From: Pyronema omphalodes
Lineage: Eukaryota; Ascomycota; Pezizomycetes; Pezizales; Pyronemataceae
Reading direction: 5' to 3'
Assembly: GCA_024516155.1 (NCBI GenBank)
Contig: JAJJXM010000022.1
Location: 434,001 to 498,000, forward strand
DNA: 64,000 nucleotides
The translations under genes and the position numbers were made by a program. Of this stretch, positions 36,653-47,158 are shown in pieces; within the stretch, counting starts at the first letter, position 1; every line of letters begins with the position of its first letter. The notes under the pieces are model-generated. The model had not been told where the DNA came from. It ran no database searches and saw nothing but the letters and a program-made list of their open reading frames with translations.

Positions 36653-36747
36653 GTCAAGATGTCCGAGTGGTTAAGGAGTTTGACTCGAATTGACTTCGAC
36701 GATATCAAATGGGTTCGCCCGCGCAGGTTCGAATCCTGTTCTTGACG
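36653..36747 (+). tRNA. tRNA-Ser(CGA) with 14-nt intron
   Basis: The acceptor arms GTCAAGA (36653-36659) and TCTTGAC (36740-36746) pair perfectly, with discriminator G. A-box-like TCCGAGTGGTTAAGGA and B box GGTTCGAATCC are present. The anticodon stem TTTGA pairs with TCAAA, the anticodon is CGA, and a 14-nt intron (TTGACTTCGACGAT) follows A37. A long variable arm (TGGGTTCGCCCGC) is the mark of a serine isoacceptor. A T-run downstream (from 36752) fits pol III termination. It reads UCG codons. Confidence 0.95.
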
Positions 36748-37513
36748 TACCTTTTATTTCTCAATCAAATACATTTTTTTTCTACGTTTTTCCTCCTGAT
36801 CATTGCATTCTCATCATCTAGGCCTTGGAGTAACTGGATTCTTTGAATTGATTAGTATTTGAATGTCGTTATTCATCACGGCAACAAGGTGTGTCTGTAG
36901 CTTCTGGACCAAGCGCGCACTGCGCATATCGTGATCCCTGTCTGGCGCGCTCGCTCGTTTACACATGTACGACGTCAAACGAACTCATCCAATGGAGCCA
37001 AGGTGGAGATCCTCAATAAACACTTCATACACCGGATAAACCTCATCCAAAAACCCCGTATCCGGAGTTCCTGGGCTAATCATTTACTGATCTTCATACG
37101 CACACGCAATCAGCCCCAGGTACGTAGCCGTTGTACGTAAACCTACCTCGGGATCGCCAAGAACGTGCAGCGATAACGACGTCATTCCATCGTATCGTCT
37201 TGTCGATTCAGCATTGGAATACCAGAGGGCCTACAAAACGGAGGAATCACTATAGGGCATCATATCAATCATTACTGGATCATTATCAGCTGCTATCGAT
37301 ACAAAGGGGGCATTATTACATCCTTTATAACAACTCTTTATTGTATCTGAAGTCATCCGTCATTCGCTTCGACTCCGTTGCCAGCTCACTTCATCGCCCG
37401 AGACTCATTGGAAGATTCAGTATCACACCTCACTAACCCAGGATCGAAGAAAAGACATCCAGGAACCTCCGGCCATTTCCATCGCCAGATCCAAGTACTA
37501 AATCACGAGAAAA
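36748..37513. other. Intergenic, upstream of the GH5 gene
   Basis: No supported gene. Short frames at 36931-37140 and 37131-37436 have no recognisable content. The last 100 bases precede the GH5 start and should hold its leader. Confidence 0.5.
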
Positions 37514-39546
37514 ATGGAAGCCACTACTTCGACAGGGCCAAATTCCACTATACCGCCTTCGGGGGGCACCGATATTCCAACTGCAGAAATTTATCCGCAA
37601 CCATCTGTACCTTCCGGAATTTCTGAGGAGACGTCAAGCTTTCAACAACAGATGGTCAATGATATTCGGATTCGTCAACCCACAGAGAATGATATCACTA
37701 GATACCGTTTGCACCATGGAGTCAATCTCGGAGGAATCTTTTGCTTGGAGAGATGGCTTTTTCCGAGTATGTTTGTTGGGGATGCGAAAGGAAATAGTGA
37801 ACTTGCTGCTGTGACGGCTTATGTTGAGGCAAATGGCATTGAAAAGGCGCGGGGGAGGTGGGAACAGGTATGTAATCCCCGAATGATACAGTATACTGGA
37901 TGTTATGACAAGTGCTGCAAGAGATATGAATTGGGAAACTTGGATCCCTTATAATCTCGCTGGCTAGAAATGTTGCTAACATCCACTAGCATTGGTTGAA
38001 CTCGATGAAGCTCTCCGATTGGGAGTTTTTAAAGGCTGTAGGGAAAGTGACAAGCATTCGTCTTCCCATTGGATGGTTCACGCTTGGAGCATGGTTCTGT
38101 AAGGGTACCGCCTTTGAACCTGTCAGTGGAGTTTACCAGAATGCGTGGTCCCATGTAAAGCGTTATGTATACACTGCTTCCGAGTACGGAATTGGAACTT
38201 TGATTGACCTTCACGCACTTCCTGGGGGCGCTAATGGAGATGCACACTCCGGAACTGGTGCGTAGCTAATTTACCCTTCTTGAAATCTTCAACACCGAAT
38301 TGGAGGCTGATGAGGTTTTGTTTTGGTGGATAGATTCTGGAAAGGCGGGGTTGTGGGAAAAGGCTGAATACAGGAAGATTGCTACCCAGGCTTGTGTATA
38401 CATTGCTCAACAGATTGAGATGGATCCGGTTATGCAGCAATGGGTGATCGGATTGCAGATTGTCAACGAGGCCGCGTACAGCGAGTGGGGGGTAGGAGGA
38501 CATCCAAAAGAGTGGTATACAGAGACTCTTGTGGGTTCTCTTTGGTATCCCTTAATCAAAGGTAGTCTCTAACGGTGGATACGGAAAGCCTCGAATTGCC
38601 GAGATAAGCCCTTCACTCCCAGTCTATATCAGCGATGCATGGAATACCAAAGCCGCCGCCAAGGTACGTTTTCTTCGCTCAGATAAACCCTGCTAACAGA
38701 TCTAGTGGGCTTCCGAACGGAACCAAGGCGTCTGGGACAATAACGCCCTTCGTGGGCCCATTATCCTTGATATTCACAAATACTACTGTTTCGACTCTGC
38801 TGACAAGTCCTTGAACGCCGAGGAAATTATATCCCGCGTTCCTTCCGGTCTCAATGATCTCAACGAAGTCCAAGAGAACCCCGTTGGCACAATTGTCGGT
38901 GAATACAGCTGTGTCTTATCCGAGGAAACCTGGTCGAAATCCTCCCCTCAACAACGTGCAGATTTAATCCATAAGTTCGGGTTAGCGCAATTAAATAACT
39001 GGGAACGGGCGGGGCATGCGAACAACGGTGGTGCTTACTTCTGGACGGGAAAAATGGATTGGATGGATGGGGGTGAATGGGGTTTCTTCGAGCAGACTAA
39101 AAAGGGAAATATCCCACCTCCCGCATCTTTGACTTTGCCGTTTGAGAAGAGAGAACAGATTGCAGAACTCGCGAGGAGGAAGCATGTGCAACTTCAGACG
39201 GCCGCATTGAAGGAACATGTGGACTACTGGACCAAGCAGGTTAACGAACAAATGGAACATTGGAGGTACGAAATGGGATATACGGTTGGGTTTATCGACG
39301 CTCTGAATTTCTGGAGAATGAGAGGTGCTACCGTGGGGTTCGTGAACCTTTGGGCTGGCAAGAGGCTTAAGGAACATTTCATGGAGCACGCCGGGAATGG
39401 TACGAGGGCTTATTTGTGGGAGGTTGGTTGATATCTTTCCAGTGAGAATTTTAAAGTTACTAATAGCATGATAGTTTGAGCATGGTGTCCGCCGCGCGCT
39501 CAGAGACTTTGAGCAGATTTTGACCGAGGCGGCACAAGAAAAGTAA
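37514..39546 (+). CDS. GH5-family exo-beta-1,3-glucanase-like protein, six exons
   Basis: Exons 37514-37867, 37990-38257, 38334-38530, 38589-38663, 38706-39422 and 39475-39546 join to 560 residues. The fold is that of GH5 exo-beta-1,3-glucosidases, closest in type to yeast YBR056W. HHGVNLGGIFCLERW opens the catalytic domain, and VTSIRLPIGWFTLG, TLIDLHALPGGANGDAHSGT and VIGLQIVNEAAYSEWG (acid/base Glu about 253) follow. PVYISDAWN and GTIVGEYSCVL (nucleophile Glu about 364) come next, and the C-terminus is FEHGVRRALRDFE. There is no N-terminal signal peptide: the first 40 residues are Ser/Thr/Pro-rich and hydrophilic. That points to an intracellular enzyme. Intron 3 has a GTGGGT donor, and intron 4 is only 42 bp with a clear GCTAAC branch. 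The final exon was added because it restores the family C-terminus. Confidence 0.88.
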
Positions 39547-40085
39547 CAGCTTGAAGTTTGATTATTTTAAAATGGTTTATGGCTTAAGTCTTATAGTTTA
39601 TTATGGCTTGTCAAAGTAAAAAAAGACCGTCGAAGAGGAGCAAAAATGGGGTACTGAAAGAAAAATGGGTAGAAAAGTCACGAAAAATTTGGGGTATGGC
39701 AACAAAAACGGCGTACAGGGGAAAGATGGATTAAAACGGAATTGCTCTTTTTATTGTGCTTGTTGGATTAAATTATAGCTAGAAATAGCTGGATGGGAGG
39801 TGTGGCAAAGGTTATTTTATAAAATTTGGCGGGGAAAATAAAACTATATAGTTGGCGATAAAATGCTCGATAATCGCGCGTGGACTCATCGAAAACCCCT
39901 GTCATCCCGTTCAGCGCCGCACAAAACCTTATTCTGACATCTCGCCAAGATAACTTTTTTGGCGGCAAATTCCGTCGCAACTTCGCGTTGCGACAAATCT
40001 TCAATTCCCACCCGCTATCTTTTCCGCTGTCTTCCCCGCCGTCTTCCCCACCGACATCTCCGCCAGCCGCACAACGTCGCCAAAG
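39547..40085. other. Intergenic between GH5 and Rcm1 genes
   Basis: About 540 bases. The last 150 are C-rich and form the probable leader of the methyltransferase gene. No gene is seen. Confidence 0.5.
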
Positions 40086-42138
40086 ATGTCGCTCTACATT
40101 GAAGCAGCATCAATTCTCAACGAAACCTCCGGAAGTTTGAGGAGTCGAATCTACCACCGCCCAGCAACCTCGCCGAAGCTGAAGTCCCCTCCTGCAAGAC
40201 TCTACGCTCTCATTATCGAAACTCTTAAGCACCAAGAAATCCTCAATGAAGTTATTGCTAGAAGTGAGCTACTTAAGCTTGAACGAAAGGTACTCCGGCT
40301 GCCGCTACCTACCATATATTGCCCTGCTCCAAACCGCAAGCTCGCTATCTTACAACACCTGTTCTCTGTTCCGAAATGTTCTTGATGAGCTATGCTGATA
40401 CCTTTATTTTCCTCAGCTTACACACTCTCTCGCCCTCCTACTGCTCCATGACCATCTCTTAACTAAAAACGGCATTGCCACCTCCCCGGGACCCCTACGA
40501 ACCCAGATCGAATCGCACAAAGCCCGTCTCTCCTCCGAATTTACCCGCGCTCGTCTAAAGAGAGGCTTCGGCACCACTGCTCTCTACATATCCCACATCG
40601 CCTCCGAATCAGCTCCCAAAATCCCCCGGTGGGTCCGTGTCAACACCCTAAAATGTTCCCTCACCTCGCTTCTTACACAGTTTTCCGACTACACCAAAGT
40701 CGACACTCTAGAAGATGTTATGGCGGCAGCTAAAGGAATCAAGACCAAGGCTGGAGGAAAGGTTTACTATGTCGATCCATATGTGAAAGACCTGCTTGCT
40801 TTCCCGCCTGGGATTGATATAACTACTATGCCTTGCTATACCAAGGGAGAGGTGATTTTACAGGATCGCTCTTCTTGCTTACCGGCTGCGTTGTTGGATC
40901 CTCCTAAAGAGGCTTGGGTGGTGGATGCTACTTCTGCGCCGGGAAATAAGACGACGCATGCTGCGGCTATTTTACATGGTGCTGGGGGATCAAGGAAGGG
41001 TGGTGTTATTGCATATGAGAAAGACCCACGCAGAGCAGAGATTCTTAAAAGGATGGTGACGAGAGCAGGCGGTGATGTAGTGATTACAGTCAGGCCTGGT
41101 GAGGATTTCTTAAAAGCTAGACCAAAATCAGATGAGCTGAGTAGGGTTACACATCTTTTATTGGATCCTTCTTGTTCTGGGTCCGGTATCGTTTCCAGGG
41201 CGGAGTATTCTTTACTTCCTATTCCCGAATTCGAGAACAAGACTGGTACTAAGCGCAAGAGAGGAGGGAAGCCGGCTGCTAAACCTGCTGCGGCTGCTCC
41301 GGCTAAAGCTACTGTTATCACGGATGATACAGAGGGTGCTGATGGGGAACAGGAGGAGACGAAGCAGGATGTTGCTGAGGCAAGATTACATTCATTAGCG
41401 GCGTTTCAGACGGAGATGATACAGCATGCTATGACTTTTCCTTCTGCGAGGAGGATCACTTATTCTACTTGCTCGATACATGCAATTGAGAATGAGCAGG
41501 TGGTGATGGCGGCGTTGCAGACGAAAGTAGCAAAGAGACGGGGGTGGAGAGTGCTGGGTAGGGAAGAGGGGGTGTTGAGTGAGTGGGAGAGACGGGGATT
41601 GGATGAGGAGTGTGGTGGGGATCATCATATCGCACAAGCATGCATTAGAGCCAACCCTATTGAAGATGGCGGTATTGGGTTTTTCTTGTGTGGATTTGTG
41701 AGGGAGGGAGAGGATGACAGTAAGGAGGAGGATTGGATTGAGGACAGGAAGGAAACAGTAGAGGTGGCAGTTGGCAAGGGGAAAAACCAGAAGGGAAAGA
41801 GCGAGAAAAATATTGAGAAGGAATCAGAGCAGGAGAAGGAGGAGGAGGGAGATGGATATGATGATGAGGAGGAGGGTGAAGAATGGGGCGGATTTGAAGA
41901 GGATGAGGACGAGGAGGAAAAGGAGGAGGCTGTTCCTGCTGCTCCTACCCCCAAGAAAGCCACAAAGCCCGCAAAACCCGCAAAACCTGCAAAGAAACAA
42001 GCTCCCCAGCCATCCAAGCCCTCGAAGCCCGCTGCATCTGCTACATCTGCAGCATCGAAGCCGGCAAAACAATCCTCCTCAATCATCCAGCGAAAAACCA
42101 GTCTCGCCCCCAAATCTAAGAAGCAAAAGCGGAAGTAA
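40086..42138 (+). CDS. RCM1: 25S rRNA (cytosine-C5)-methyltransferase, Rcm1/NSUN5 type
   Basis: Two exons, 40086-40289 and 40417-42138, give 641 residues (intron 127 bp, acceptor TTTTCCTCAG). The enzyme uses S-adenosylmethionine to methylate one cytosine in domain IV of large-subunit rRNA, acting in the nucleolus. Order: N-terminal helical region (MSLYIEAASILNET), PRWVRVNTLK (PUA-like/RNA-binding start), VDATSAPGNKTTHAA at about 237 (SAM-binding motif I), HLLLDPSCSGSG with Cys about 321 (motif IV), and RITYSTCSIHAIENE with Cys about 420 (motif VI, catalytic nucleophile). A Lys/Ala-rich insert lies between the two Cys motifs. The last 150 residues are a highly acidic stretch followed by a Lys/Pro/Ala-rich tail ending in KSKKQKRK, a likely nucleolar signal. 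The tail is longer than in the yeast protein. Confidence 0.93.
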
Positions 42139-43091
42139 TCCTTACCAGTACTAATTTCGTCACTGTCACTCCGATTGTATATATTTCATCTTAGATTAGA
42201 TATCACAAAAGCCTTGTTTTTCATCCGAGTATTCACTTCATTATATTACTTATTGGCCTCGAGTGCCCGCACTACAGAAATCAAAAACCTCACAGATGTA
42301 ACTAAAATCTTTATCACTATAAAACGGAACCATGCAAGATATATCCGCCTCAAGCAGACCTCCCAACCGTTTAGCCAGTTTACCAGGTAAAATCGTAAAC
42401 CAGGTAAACTGGACTGACAATTCACAGTTATTTGGTGCAGTTTTAGTGTCCCAAATACGCAGTTGGTTCAGTTTTGAGGGTTCCATAGAACCAGGTAACT
42501 ACAGTGCACTGATTAAATGGACTCAGTGGATTTAAACCAGTTTAACCGCATTGGGAACCAGTGCATGCAGGTCTAAATAATGTATTCGACCTCGTTTGAA
42601 CCCACCGGTGGCCGAGCCTGCCAGTATCTTGACCCTCCTTATTCCACCGGCTTCTGGTAACCAGATTACCCAACTTTTACAAAATGACGGTGAACATGCT
42701 CTCAGTTCCCGCGATGACTGCCGAGTCTGGGCTTCTGTTTTCCAAATGCAACCAGATCATTATATCGGACCGCCATTAAATGTAGGCAGATACTCTGGAA
42801 GCCATTGAGGGGCTCAAGAGCTTCAATCGTGGGTGATTCCAAGGTAAATACAGGAAATATGGATTCAAGAACGAATGATATACATTCTATAAATTTTCTG
42901 GTCATAAAACAAATGTTTAAGTCCTTACGACGTCTGCCGTCTATGATCTTTGTACAAATCCTTTATATTTTCTCTGCTGTACACACCATCATCAGCTTCC
43001 AAAATCCATTTGAAATGGTATCGACAAATTGTCAAAAGATACATGAATTTTCTTGAGCATATCGAGATTTATGGCATCCGCGCGGATTTCA
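42139..43091. other. Intergenic with a short inverted repeat
   Basis: No gene. CCAGTTTACC (about 42374-42383) and GGTAAACTGG (about 42404-42413) form a perfect 10-bp inverted repeat, and AACCAGTTTAACC recurs near 42535. The rest is unique AT-rich sequence up to the LINE fragment. Confidence 0.55.
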
Positions 43092-43605
43092 TCTGATTTG
43101 ATTTTCTTAAACGTTCCCAACCTTAAGGTTATGATGTATGCTACAGTCTGAATACATTTCGAGGCTCTAGATGTTACCTTAGAGTCTCGCTGGGATCTGC
43201 CCCAGATTGTACTTCATTTCTTGGGCCTGTTGCCACCTCTCTTCTTTCTGCTTGTTTTCATTCTCGTCGTTACATTTTGGAGCTCTGTTTGCTCTTTTCC
43301 CACTCGGCACTTTCAACTCGTCACTCTCACCCCGTTATTCGTACCCTGCCTCTGCTCTCCTCTGCTCTCCTCTGCTCTCCTCTGCTCTCATCTGCCCTCC
43401 TCTGCCCTCCTCTGCTCTCCTCTGCTCTCCTCTGCTCTCCTCTGCTCTCCTCTGCTCTCCTCTGCTCTTCTCTACAGCTTTCACCTCATCCTTTCCTGTT
43501 CTTCCTCTCGCTTCCTCTCTTCGGCTTTTCTCGCTCGATATCCGTTTCTCGCTTTTGCTGTCCTTCGGCTATCTATGTACATAATTATGTATCCATCTTC
43601 AGGAT
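43092..43605 (-). mobile_element. LINE 3'-UTR fragment
   Basis: This matches 17975-18655, the 3' UTR of the LINE in copy A, in the same orientation. Shared blocks include GTTCCCAACCTTAAGGTTATGA, TTAGAGTCTCGCTGGGAT, ACTTCATTTCTTGGGCCTG, the (TGCTCTCCTC)n decamer run (43347-43470) and CTATGTACATAATTATGTAT. Homology ends where the octamer array begins in the other copy, so this insertion is a severe 5' truncation or lost that array. No clear target-site duplication was found. Confidence 0.88.
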
Positions 43606-43931
43606 TTTGCATGATGGATGACGATACTGAGTGTCCGGCTGTGACCTCGGTCGCTAACCTCGGTCGTTGTACCAGTGTAGTCTTCCTGGTTTCTGTACAG
43701 TGTCATGATCCATATCGTATCGTCGGTTCCAAGAGCCCTGTCCGTTCGGGTGCTACCCCGCCAGATCGTTCCAAAATTTCCTTCTCCCTTCCCCATCTAT
43801 TTTCATGTGTTTCCCGCCTTTATTTCCTCCAACATCAAAACAGAAATCATACCAAACAAAGGAAAAGTATACGTCTCCAAGCTTCTGACGTCACTTTCCC
43901 TTTTTCCAGTAACTTTTCCCTACTTCCAATT
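43606..43931. other. Unassigned sequence within the retroelement cluster
   Basis: About 325 bases between two retroelement fragments. It includes CTCGGTCGCTAACCTCGGTCG and no gene. It may be older element DNA, but I could not match it elsewhere in the window. Confidence 0.4.
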
Positions 43932-44090
43932 ATTGATTTATTTATTAAATCATCCACTGACCAAGGCCTAAAAAGCCCGTGCAGGAAAAAGAAATATCCG
44001 AAACCCGTCCTCATGATCTAAGCCACCTGATGAGACCCCCAGACCTCTTGGGCTCATAGAATCCGCCCAACATTCTCTCCCCCCTTTTCT
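43932..44090 (-). mobile_element. SINE/LINE 3'-tail fragment
   Basis: Minus-strand copy of the shared tail. It has GAGGACGGGTTTCGGATATT, the hairpin region GGGCTTTTTAGGCCTTGGTCAG, and an AATAAATAAA end near 43935. It extends upstream into sequence like that of the full SINE (GTTGGGC..ATTC) before fading. Confidence 0.75.
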
Positions 44091-44376
44091 TCTCACTTCA
44101 CTCTTTGTCCCGTCTTCACAGCTGCCCTCCTCTTCCTCCTACGCTTCTCACTGTTCTCCGTTCACCATCTCTCACTCGTCTTCTCCCCCTCCACCTTTCC
44201 GCCCCTCGCTCTACCATCTCCAGTAGTCCCGCATATGCCTTAAAAGCCTCAAACGGTGTATGACTAAAATGCAAATGTAAATCTAAATGTAAAATGCGAA
44301 CCCTGTCCTCAGGAACGTAGCACAGGAACACATACCAAGGTACAGCAAGGCCTTTATGATGGGAACTTTTGCTTTG

Positions 44377-44719
44377 GGGAGCGGCCTCTGTGGTGTAGTG
44401 GTATAACTCCCTGCCACTTCGCAAGAGAAACGGGTTCGAATCCCGTATCGCTCCCGCAGGTATTGCTCGGTTACCGGGGTTTGTCCTCAGGGAGGTTTAC
44501 CCGGTGCTCAGGATAAGTGGTCACGCTTTCCTGGTCTATACCTCCTTAGGTGTAGACGAGTGTTGGTGGAATGGTTGGGTTAATGGGTGGAGGAGATTAG
44601 GGGACCTCATTAGGAGATTTTGGTCTCGAGGACAGGAAATATGGATGTACCAATTTGCTTTCCCCGCATAGGCCTCAAAAGGCCTCGGTTGGACGTATGG
44701 TTGATAAATAAATAACAAC
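44377..44719 (+). mobile_element. Full-length tRNA-derived SINE
   Basis: The element is flanked by the perfect 11-bp target-site duplication CTTTTGCTTTG (44366-44376 and 44720-44730). It begins with a tRNA-like head. GGGAGCG (44377-44383) can pair with CGCTCCC (44449-44455). The A box is TGGTGTAGTGG (44391-44401), and the B box GGTTCGAATCC (44433-44443) matches the pol III consensus. The CTGCCAC segment and spacing resemble tRNA-Gly(GCC). A body of about 200 bp follows (GGTTTGTCCTCAGGGAGG..), then a tail with hairpin GGCCTCAAAAGGCC and an (AATAA)n end. The tail is shared with the gag-like elements at 13.0 and 60.9 kb. It is not a working tRNA because the anticodon arm does not fold. Confidence 0.92.
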
Positions 44720-44976
44720 CTTTTGCTTTGATATGATATGTGTACCATTGTCTTTAAGGTTCTGCGGTGTAGTTATTAACATTGTGAGGATTACTAAAGG
44801 GTTAATTTCGGTGTATAGATATTGGTTACCTGTCAGAATATGGCGATGGCAGAAGTAGCTATCAATAAGCTGTTAGTTATTCAAATTTTATGTTATTCTG
44901 AGAATATAACCTCTTACTGGCTGATAGGTTCGCCGGTGTACTGATAGCTGTTGTCTTAGGTGCCATCGAACGCTTC

Positions 44977-45187
44977 TTATTGGAGGACTTCCCATCGCTC
45001 TATAGCAACGGACGAGAGGTCCTATTTTACCACAAAAAACATACTTTCTATAGAACGCGAATAGAGCACTCGGATAGACAGGAGGGTTGGTACCCCCTGT
45101 CCATTTGGAATTTCTATTGCTTTCACATAGGTGAAGTTAGGGTTGTTCCATCCACCCCCAATAGAGCGATGGGAAGTCCCCCATTAA
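44977..45187. repeat. ~210-bp element with terminal inverted repeats
   Basis: A perfect 19-bp core, GGACTTCCCATCGCTCTAT, lies at 44985-45003 and inverted at 45161-45179. Outward similarity (TTATTGGA / TTAATGGG) makes about 27 imperfect bp. A related sequence is at about 45930-46010 (GGAGAACTTCCC.TCGTTCTATA). It could be a MITE, but no clear target-site duplication was found. The short frame MEDFPSLYSNG here and VENFPSFYKNG in the relative are parallel, so a coding origin is also possible. Confidence 0.6.
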
Positions 45188-45289
45188 TAATGTCCATGAG
45201 CATCATAACATGCTTTATGAGAGTGGTTTTTTCTTGTGATTGAAAGCAGCCCTCAGCCATGGGCCAGAAGAACAGGGCATGGAATGTGA

Positions 45290-45511
45290 CCAAGGACAGG
45301 CGGCCCAAGTGCCGTGGTGTAACGCCCTGCAACTAGGCAACCACAACTGTTCAGAATCTTCTGCAGATGCCAAAGGTGACGGCTTGTTACCAAGTTTGTC
45401 CTCAGGGAGTTTTACCCTCCAGGACCGGATTATGGTTTTCTTTGTCCCATACAGGACTTGAAGGCCTTGGTCTGACTGAATTAATGAATAAACAAACAAA
45501 CAAACAAACAA
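45290..45511 (+). mobile_element. Diverged SINE copy
   Basis: It is related to the SINE at 44377-44719. GTGGTGTAACGCCCTGCAAC corresponds to the A-box region with a deletion. GGCTTGTTACCAAGTTTGTC and CCTCAGGGAGTTTTACCCT correspond to the body. AGGACTTGAAGGCCTTGGTC is the tail hairpin, followed by (CAAA)n. The B box is lost, so it cannot be transcribed from its own promoter. Confidence 0.75.
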
Positions 45512-45619
45512 GTCAATATATGTAAGAACATACTAAGGTATTCTTTTCGGTGTCGTTAGTTCTGTATTCCAAAAGCCTGGCAACGTAATTGCCGCCAGTG
45601 ATGGTGCTGGTGTAGTATG

Positions 45620-45760
45620 GAATCCTATTTGTTGAATTATACGTTGACCGAGGTCTAAAAGGCCCATACAGGAGAAAATAAATATCCGAAACCCGTCCTC
45701 GTGATCTAAGCCACCTGATGAGCCCTCCCAATCTCCTATATCCGTTTAATTCGTAGGTAT
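45620..45760 (-). mobile_element. SINE/LINE 3'-tail fragment
   Basis: Minus-strand tail copy with GATCACGAGGACGGGTTTCG, TGTATGGGCCTTTTAGACC and TCGGTCAACGTATAATTCAA. It lacks the tRNA-like head. It is very similar to the fragment at 43932-44090 (CATCAGGTGGCTTAGATCA in both). Confidence 0.75.
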
Positions 45761-46054
45761 GAAGTCTTTCGATGACGGTTGGTGAGAGACTTGCATGCCT
45801 AAAGCGACATGGATAAACGGCGTGGAAAATAAAAGCTCCTGTTGGCTATCGTCGTGTGAGGTGTTGTCGGTAGCTTCTGAGTTCGTCGTTGATTGATTGA
45901 TTTCATCGAAGCTCCCAGCCCCATGGGTATGGTGCCTGTTATGGTGGAGAACTTCCCCTCGTTCTATAAGAACGGATCGGAGAGCCTATTTCCAGAGAAA
46001 GTGAATCCTGTTAATACAAGCGCTCCATTCAGACTTTCTATTGCTATCGCATTT

Positions 46055-46260
46055 TATTTGTTTATTTATTTATTCATATATTTTTTTTGTTGTTATGTTT
46101 TTTTTTTGTATTTTTCTTCCTATTTTTTCTTCCTATTTTTTCTTCCTATTTTTTCTTCCTATTTTTTCTTCCTATTTTTTCTTCCTATTTTTTCTTCCTA
46201 TTTTTTCTTCCTATTTTTTCTTCCTATTTTTTCTTCTTATGTTTTCTTGTTTTTTTTTTC
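46055..46260. repeat. (ATTTTTTCTTCCT)n 13-bp array
   Basis: About nine copies of a 13-bp unit follow a TTTATTTA run. The open plus-strand frames here repeat every 13 codons because 3 x 13 bp makes one period. They are not genes. Confidence 0.92.
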
Positions 46261-46390
46261 CCTTCTTTTATGTTCTGATTTTATAGTTCTCTTATAAATT
46301 CTCCTTTATGCCGGTTGAAGTATTCTCCGATTAGGAGTCATTAGACGAATCAAATATAGTTGACGTATCCAATTCCTCTTCCGGCTCAGA

Positions 46391-47158
46391 TTATTCGTCG
46401 TCGGAGTCCCAACCAGAATCGTATCCATCATTAGTAGAAACTGGTATCGCAGGATAATAATCTGAATAAGTGTAAGTGCAATCAATGGGAGTGATTACAC
46501 CATTTTGTTTAACAATCCAGGTCCTAGAAGTATTTGGTTCAATGGGAACATCTGAAATAATTTGAACATCCTCTATCATTGATCCAAAAGGGACTTCGGT
46601 TTTTTGTAGATTCGTAGCTGAAGAATTCCGGCGTTGAATTGTAAGTGCAACATTTCCAAAAGGTTTTCTGAATGTCATTACTAATCGAAGAAGTATAGGT
46701 CCAGAATGACTGCTGGTATCAACGATTGTTATGGGAAGATCGACTGTCTCATGGTTCTGGTGGAGCGAGCCTAAGTTGACAGTTAGGCAGATGGTAAACT
46801 ACTAAAAGAAGAGACGGGGACCTTGCTGGGTTTCTGGATTCAGGTGACATGTCATTACTTGACAGTGAGGGTCAGAAAGATCATAATTATCCAGGCAATT
46901 TGGCGTATGGCTGGTAGAAACACAGAACGCAATCATCAGAAACTTATGACTGGTTTTTTCAAGTTTAAGCTTAAAGATCAGGTAATAATTGAGCGGGGTA
47001 TCGATGACATCGATGGTTGCAAGACACATTTCCCGTCGCATCTTATGTACCAAATATTCAAGCGAGGTCATTTCGGCTATATTTGCAGTTAGAGACATGT
47101 TATGTTGCTTGATAAATTGATACGTACGATGTGTTTCTGACATATCGAAAGGTAGCAT
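46391..47158 (-). CDS. Hypothetical protein, two exons
   Basis: Exons 47158-46859 and 46798-46391 give 235 residues. The 60-bp intron has donor GTAATG (46858-46853), a CTGAAT branch and acceptor TTTTAGTAG ending at 46799. Using the earlier AG would leave TAG in frame. No signal peptide is seen at the chosen start. The middle looks like beta-strands (FTICLTVNLGS, VDLPITIVDTSS, PILLRLVMTF, NVALTIQRR) and the end is acidic (GYDSGWDSDDE). An open frame just upstream (47347-47165) might be a further exon. I do not recognise the family. Confidence 0.5.

Noticed and set aside
40836..41321. Minus-strand frames opposite the Rcm1 gene
   Set aside because: Shadow frames of a strongly supported methyltransferase on the plus strand.
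44377..44455. A functional tRNA-Gly gene
   Set aside because: A and B boxes are good, but the anticodon stem does not fold properly, the acceptor register is shifted by two bases and the sequence continues into a SINE body with a target-site duplication around the whole.
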